The notes below the pieces were generated by a model. That model did no database searches. It was not told where the DNA came from and saw only the letters and a list, made by a program, of their open reading frames with translations. This document shows positions 62,266-64,000 of a stretch of 64,000 nt of DNA, piece by piece. Position numbers and translations under genes: made by a program. The stretch lies in NCBI RefSeq assembly GCF_003852895.1, contig NZ_QUSW01000001.1, positions 372,001-436,000 on the forward strand, given 5' to 3'. The stretch's first letter is position 1. Every line of letters starts with the position of its first letter. Source of the stretch: Rhizobacter terrae. Lineage in GTDB: Bacteria > Pseudomonadota > Gammaproteobacteria > Burkholderiales > Burkholderiaceae_C.

Positions 62266-63039
62266 TCAGTGGTGCAGCGAGCTCGTCGCCAGCACCACGA
62301 TCACCAACCCGCCGCCCAGCCAGGCGAGCTGGGCCGCGGTATCGCGCCATGACAGGCGGTGCTGAAGCTGTGGGATCAGGTCGGCCACGGCCACGTACAC
62401 GAAGCTGCTGGAGGCCACCACCAGCAGGTACGGGAAGAGTTCCTTCCACGGCCCCACGATGAAGTAGCCGATGACGCCGCCCACCACCGCCGCCATGCCC
62501 GAGGCGGCGTTGTAGATGAGCGCCTTGCGCCGCGACAGGCCCGCGTTCAGCAGCACGATGTAGTCCCCCACCTCCTGCGGAATCTCGTGGGCGATGATCG
62601 CCACCGAGGTGACCACGCCCAACCGCAGGTCGGTGAGGAAGGCGGCGGCGATGATGATGCCGTCGCAGAAGTTGTGGATGCTGTCGCCCATCAGCACCGA
62701 CCAGCCGCCGCGCCCGGCCTGCGCCTTGTCGAAACCGTGGTGATGATGGTGCTCGTCGCCTTCGTGGTGGTGCTGGTGCCGGTACAGCTCGGCCTTCTCC
62801 AGCAGGAAAAAGAACAACAGCCCGCCCAGCAGCGTGGCGAAGAGGCTTTGCGGGCTGGCCTTGCTCTCGAAGGCCTCGGGCAGCACGTTGAGCAAGGCCG
62901 TGCCCAGCAGCACGCCGGCCGACAGGCTGACCAGGTCGCGCACCACGCGCGCCAGCACGTTCAGCGTGAGGCTGGCGGCGATGAGGACGGAGAGCAGGCC
63001 GCCAGCCAGCGTGGCGAGGACGATGTAGAGAAGGGTCAT
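62266..63039 (-). CDS. ZIP family divalent metal transporter
   Basis: The start MTLLYIVLATLAGGLLSVLI at 63039 gives 257 residues and eight spans. Span 4 carries HNFCDGIIIAAAF and span 5 IAHEIPQEVGDYIVL, the metal-binding His/Asp/Glu pattern of ZIP proteins. The loop between spans 3 and 4 is very His-rich (HQHHHEGDEHHHHH). It imports Zn or a related divalent ion. An upstream in-frame ATG exists but would add an untypical N terminus. Confidence 0.92.
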   Translation of the reverse strand: MTLLYIVLATLAGGLLSVLIAASLTLNVLARVVRDLVSLSAGVLLGTALLNVLPEAFESKASPQSLFATLLGGLLFFFLLEKAELYRHQHHHEGDEHHHHHGFDKAQAGRGGWSVLMGDSIHNFCDGIIIAAAFLTDLRLGVVTSVAIIAHEIPQEVGDYIVLLNAGLSRRKALIYNAASGMAAVVGGVIGYFIVGPWKELFPYLLVVASSSFVYVAVADLIPQLQHRLSWRDTAAQLAWLGGGLVIVVLATSSLHH

Positions 63040-63155
63040 GGATGAACCGCGAAGGCCGGGCATTTTAGGCTGCATGCGCATGGGGCGTTGCGGCGCAAGG
63101 ATTTCGCGCAGGCCATTCATCTGCGCATGCTGCTTTGCGAGAGACAATCGCGCGC

Positions 63156-64000
63156 ATGACTTTGCACCCCTCAGACGCCGCAAGCGTGCGCTGGCCCGGA
63201 CAACTCGCCGCCATCGACATGGGCTCCAACAGCTTCCGGCTGGAAGTGGCGCAGACCCACCAGGGCAAGTACCGCCGCATCGACTATCTGAAGGAAACGG
63301 TTCGCCTGGGCGCAGGGCTGGATGCCAACGGCTTCCTCACCGAGGAGGCCACCGAGCGCGGCCTCGCCTGCCTGGCCCGTTTCGCCCAGCGGCTGCAAGG
63401 CTTCGTGCCCTGGCAGGTGCGTGCGGTGGCCACGCAGACCCTGCGCGAGGCGCGCAACCGCGACGCCTTCCTGGCCAAGGCACAACGGGTGCTGGGCTAC
63501 CCGATCGAAGTGATCTCCGGCCGCGAAGAGGCGCGCCTGATCTACGCCGGTGTCGCGCGCCTGCAGCCATCGGACCACTCGCGCCTGGTGGTGGACATCG
63601 GCGGGCGCTCCACCGAGATGATCATCGGCCGCGGGCGCAAGCCGCTGCGCGCGGAGTCCTTCCAGGTGGGCAGCGTGAGCCTGTCGATGAAGTACTTCGG
63701 CGACGGCCGCTTCACCGAGGCTGCCTTCCGCGCCGCGCAGATTGCTGCGGGCGCCGAGCTGGAAGAAGCGCTGGAGCCCTTTGCCCCGTCGCACTGGACC
63801 GAGGCGCTGGGCTCGTCGGGCACGGTGGGCGCGGTGTCGCAACTGCTGGCCGCCAGCCAGGTCACGGACGGCCGCATCACGCCCGACGGCCTGCGCTGGC
63901 TGATGCAGCAATGCCTGAAGGCCGGCCGCGTCGACAAGCTGGCGCTGCCGGGACTGAAGGAAGACCGGCGCGCCGTCATTGCCGGCGGGCTGGCCATCCT
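63156..64000 (+). CDS. Exopolyphosphatase/guanosine pentaphosphate phosphatase (Ppx/GppA), partial
   Basis: The frame starts at ATG 63156 (MTLHPSDAASVRWPGQL) and is open to the end of the window, so the C terminus is missing; 281 residues are visible. The ASKHA fold is clear: AAIDMGSNSFRLEVAQ, RAVATQTLREARNRDAFL, ISGREEARLIYAGV, VVDIGGRSTEMIIG and SSGTVGAVSQLL. It hydrolyses polyphosphate or pppGpp. It is divergent from the ZIP gene, with 116 bases between starts. Confidence 0.93.
   Translation, partial: MTLHPSDAASVRWPGQLAAIDMGSNSFRLEVAQTHQGKYRRIDYLKETVRLGAGLDANGFLTEEATERGLACLARFAQRLQGFVPWQVRAVATQTLREARNRDAFLAKAQRVLGYPIEVISGREEARLIYAGVARLQPSDHSRLVVDIGGRSTEMIIGRGRKPLRAESFQVGSVSLSMKYFGDGRFTEAAFRAAQIAAGAELEEALEPFAPSHWTEALGSSGTVGAVSQLLAASQVTDGRITPDGLRWLMQQCLKAGRVDKLALPGLKEDRRAVIAGGLAI

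Overview
The window is high-GC bacterial chromosome, most likely from a betaproteobacterium of the order Burkholderiales, probably family Comamonadaceae (Variovorax/Ramlibacter-like). This rests on codon use (strong G/C at third positions), the TIGR04438-type small Trp-rich protein, a liv-type ABC operon carrying an acyl-CoA ligase, the AtuA/DUF1446 gene pair, and two copies of a short intergenic repeat of a kind I associate with this family. No search was run. There is no rRNA, CRISPR array, insertion sequence or prophage; one tRNA (Val, anticodon CAC) is present. Gene density is very high and many neighbours overlap by ATGA, GTGA or TTGA.

Layout. 1-7935: the end of a methyltransferase gene, then a same-strand accessory cassette: an unrecognised exported protein, a cytoplasmic subtilisin-like (S8) protease with a large unknown C-terminal part, a CHAT-like (caspase-fold) protein whose catalytic His and Cys positions both look substituted and which is fused to an Ig-like region and a transglutaminase-like domain, and a translationally coupled alpha/beta-hydrolase. 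This is the best candidate for an undescribed system. 7943-16960: a secreted prolyl-aminopeptidase-like hydrolase, a LysR regulator, and a divergent operon of a nucleophile-less alpha/beta-hydrolase homologue plus a complete RND tripartite efflux pump; an 11-bp-arm inverted repeat lies in the divergent promoter region. 16987-19337: small accessory genes and a decayed gene directly downstream of two coupled DEAD-box helicases (19327-22013). 22047-24668: YgjP-type metalloprotein and phosphatidylserine decarboxylase. 23511-30059: a liv-type uptake operon (two permeases, two ATPases, acyl-CoA ligase, binding protein), divergent from an AtuA-type pair. 31923-33430: both bacterial N-end-rule aminoacyl-transferases, overlapping.

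33464-45481: metabolic and exported proteins: LhgO-like oxidase, MltB-like transglycosylase, C4-dicarboxylate symporter, SET-domain protein, GH46 chitosanase lipoprotein, PLA2-motif lipoprotein, DUF2141 protein plus Tat-exported carotenoid oxygenase, GST plus quinone oxidoreductase, and a secreted GH13 alpha-amylase with CBM20 that lacks two normally conserved active-site histidines. 45784-58537: housekeeping: tRNA-Val, dnaQ, lgt, ilvD, cytochrome c, acs, fumarase, folE2, and the xseB-ispA-dxs isoprenoid cluster. 58821-64000: a Rieske oxygenase with a structured leader, DMT exporter, mercaptopyruvate sulfurtransferase, universal stress protein, ZIP transporter and a truncated Ppx/GppA phosphatase.

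The parts form functional blocks rather than one pathway: efflux and envelope (RND pump, Lgt, Psd, MltB), uptake and activation of carboxylates (liv/ligase, DctA, Acs), extracellular polysaccharide use (chitosanase, amylase) and the putative protease/CHAT/lipase cassette at the left edge.
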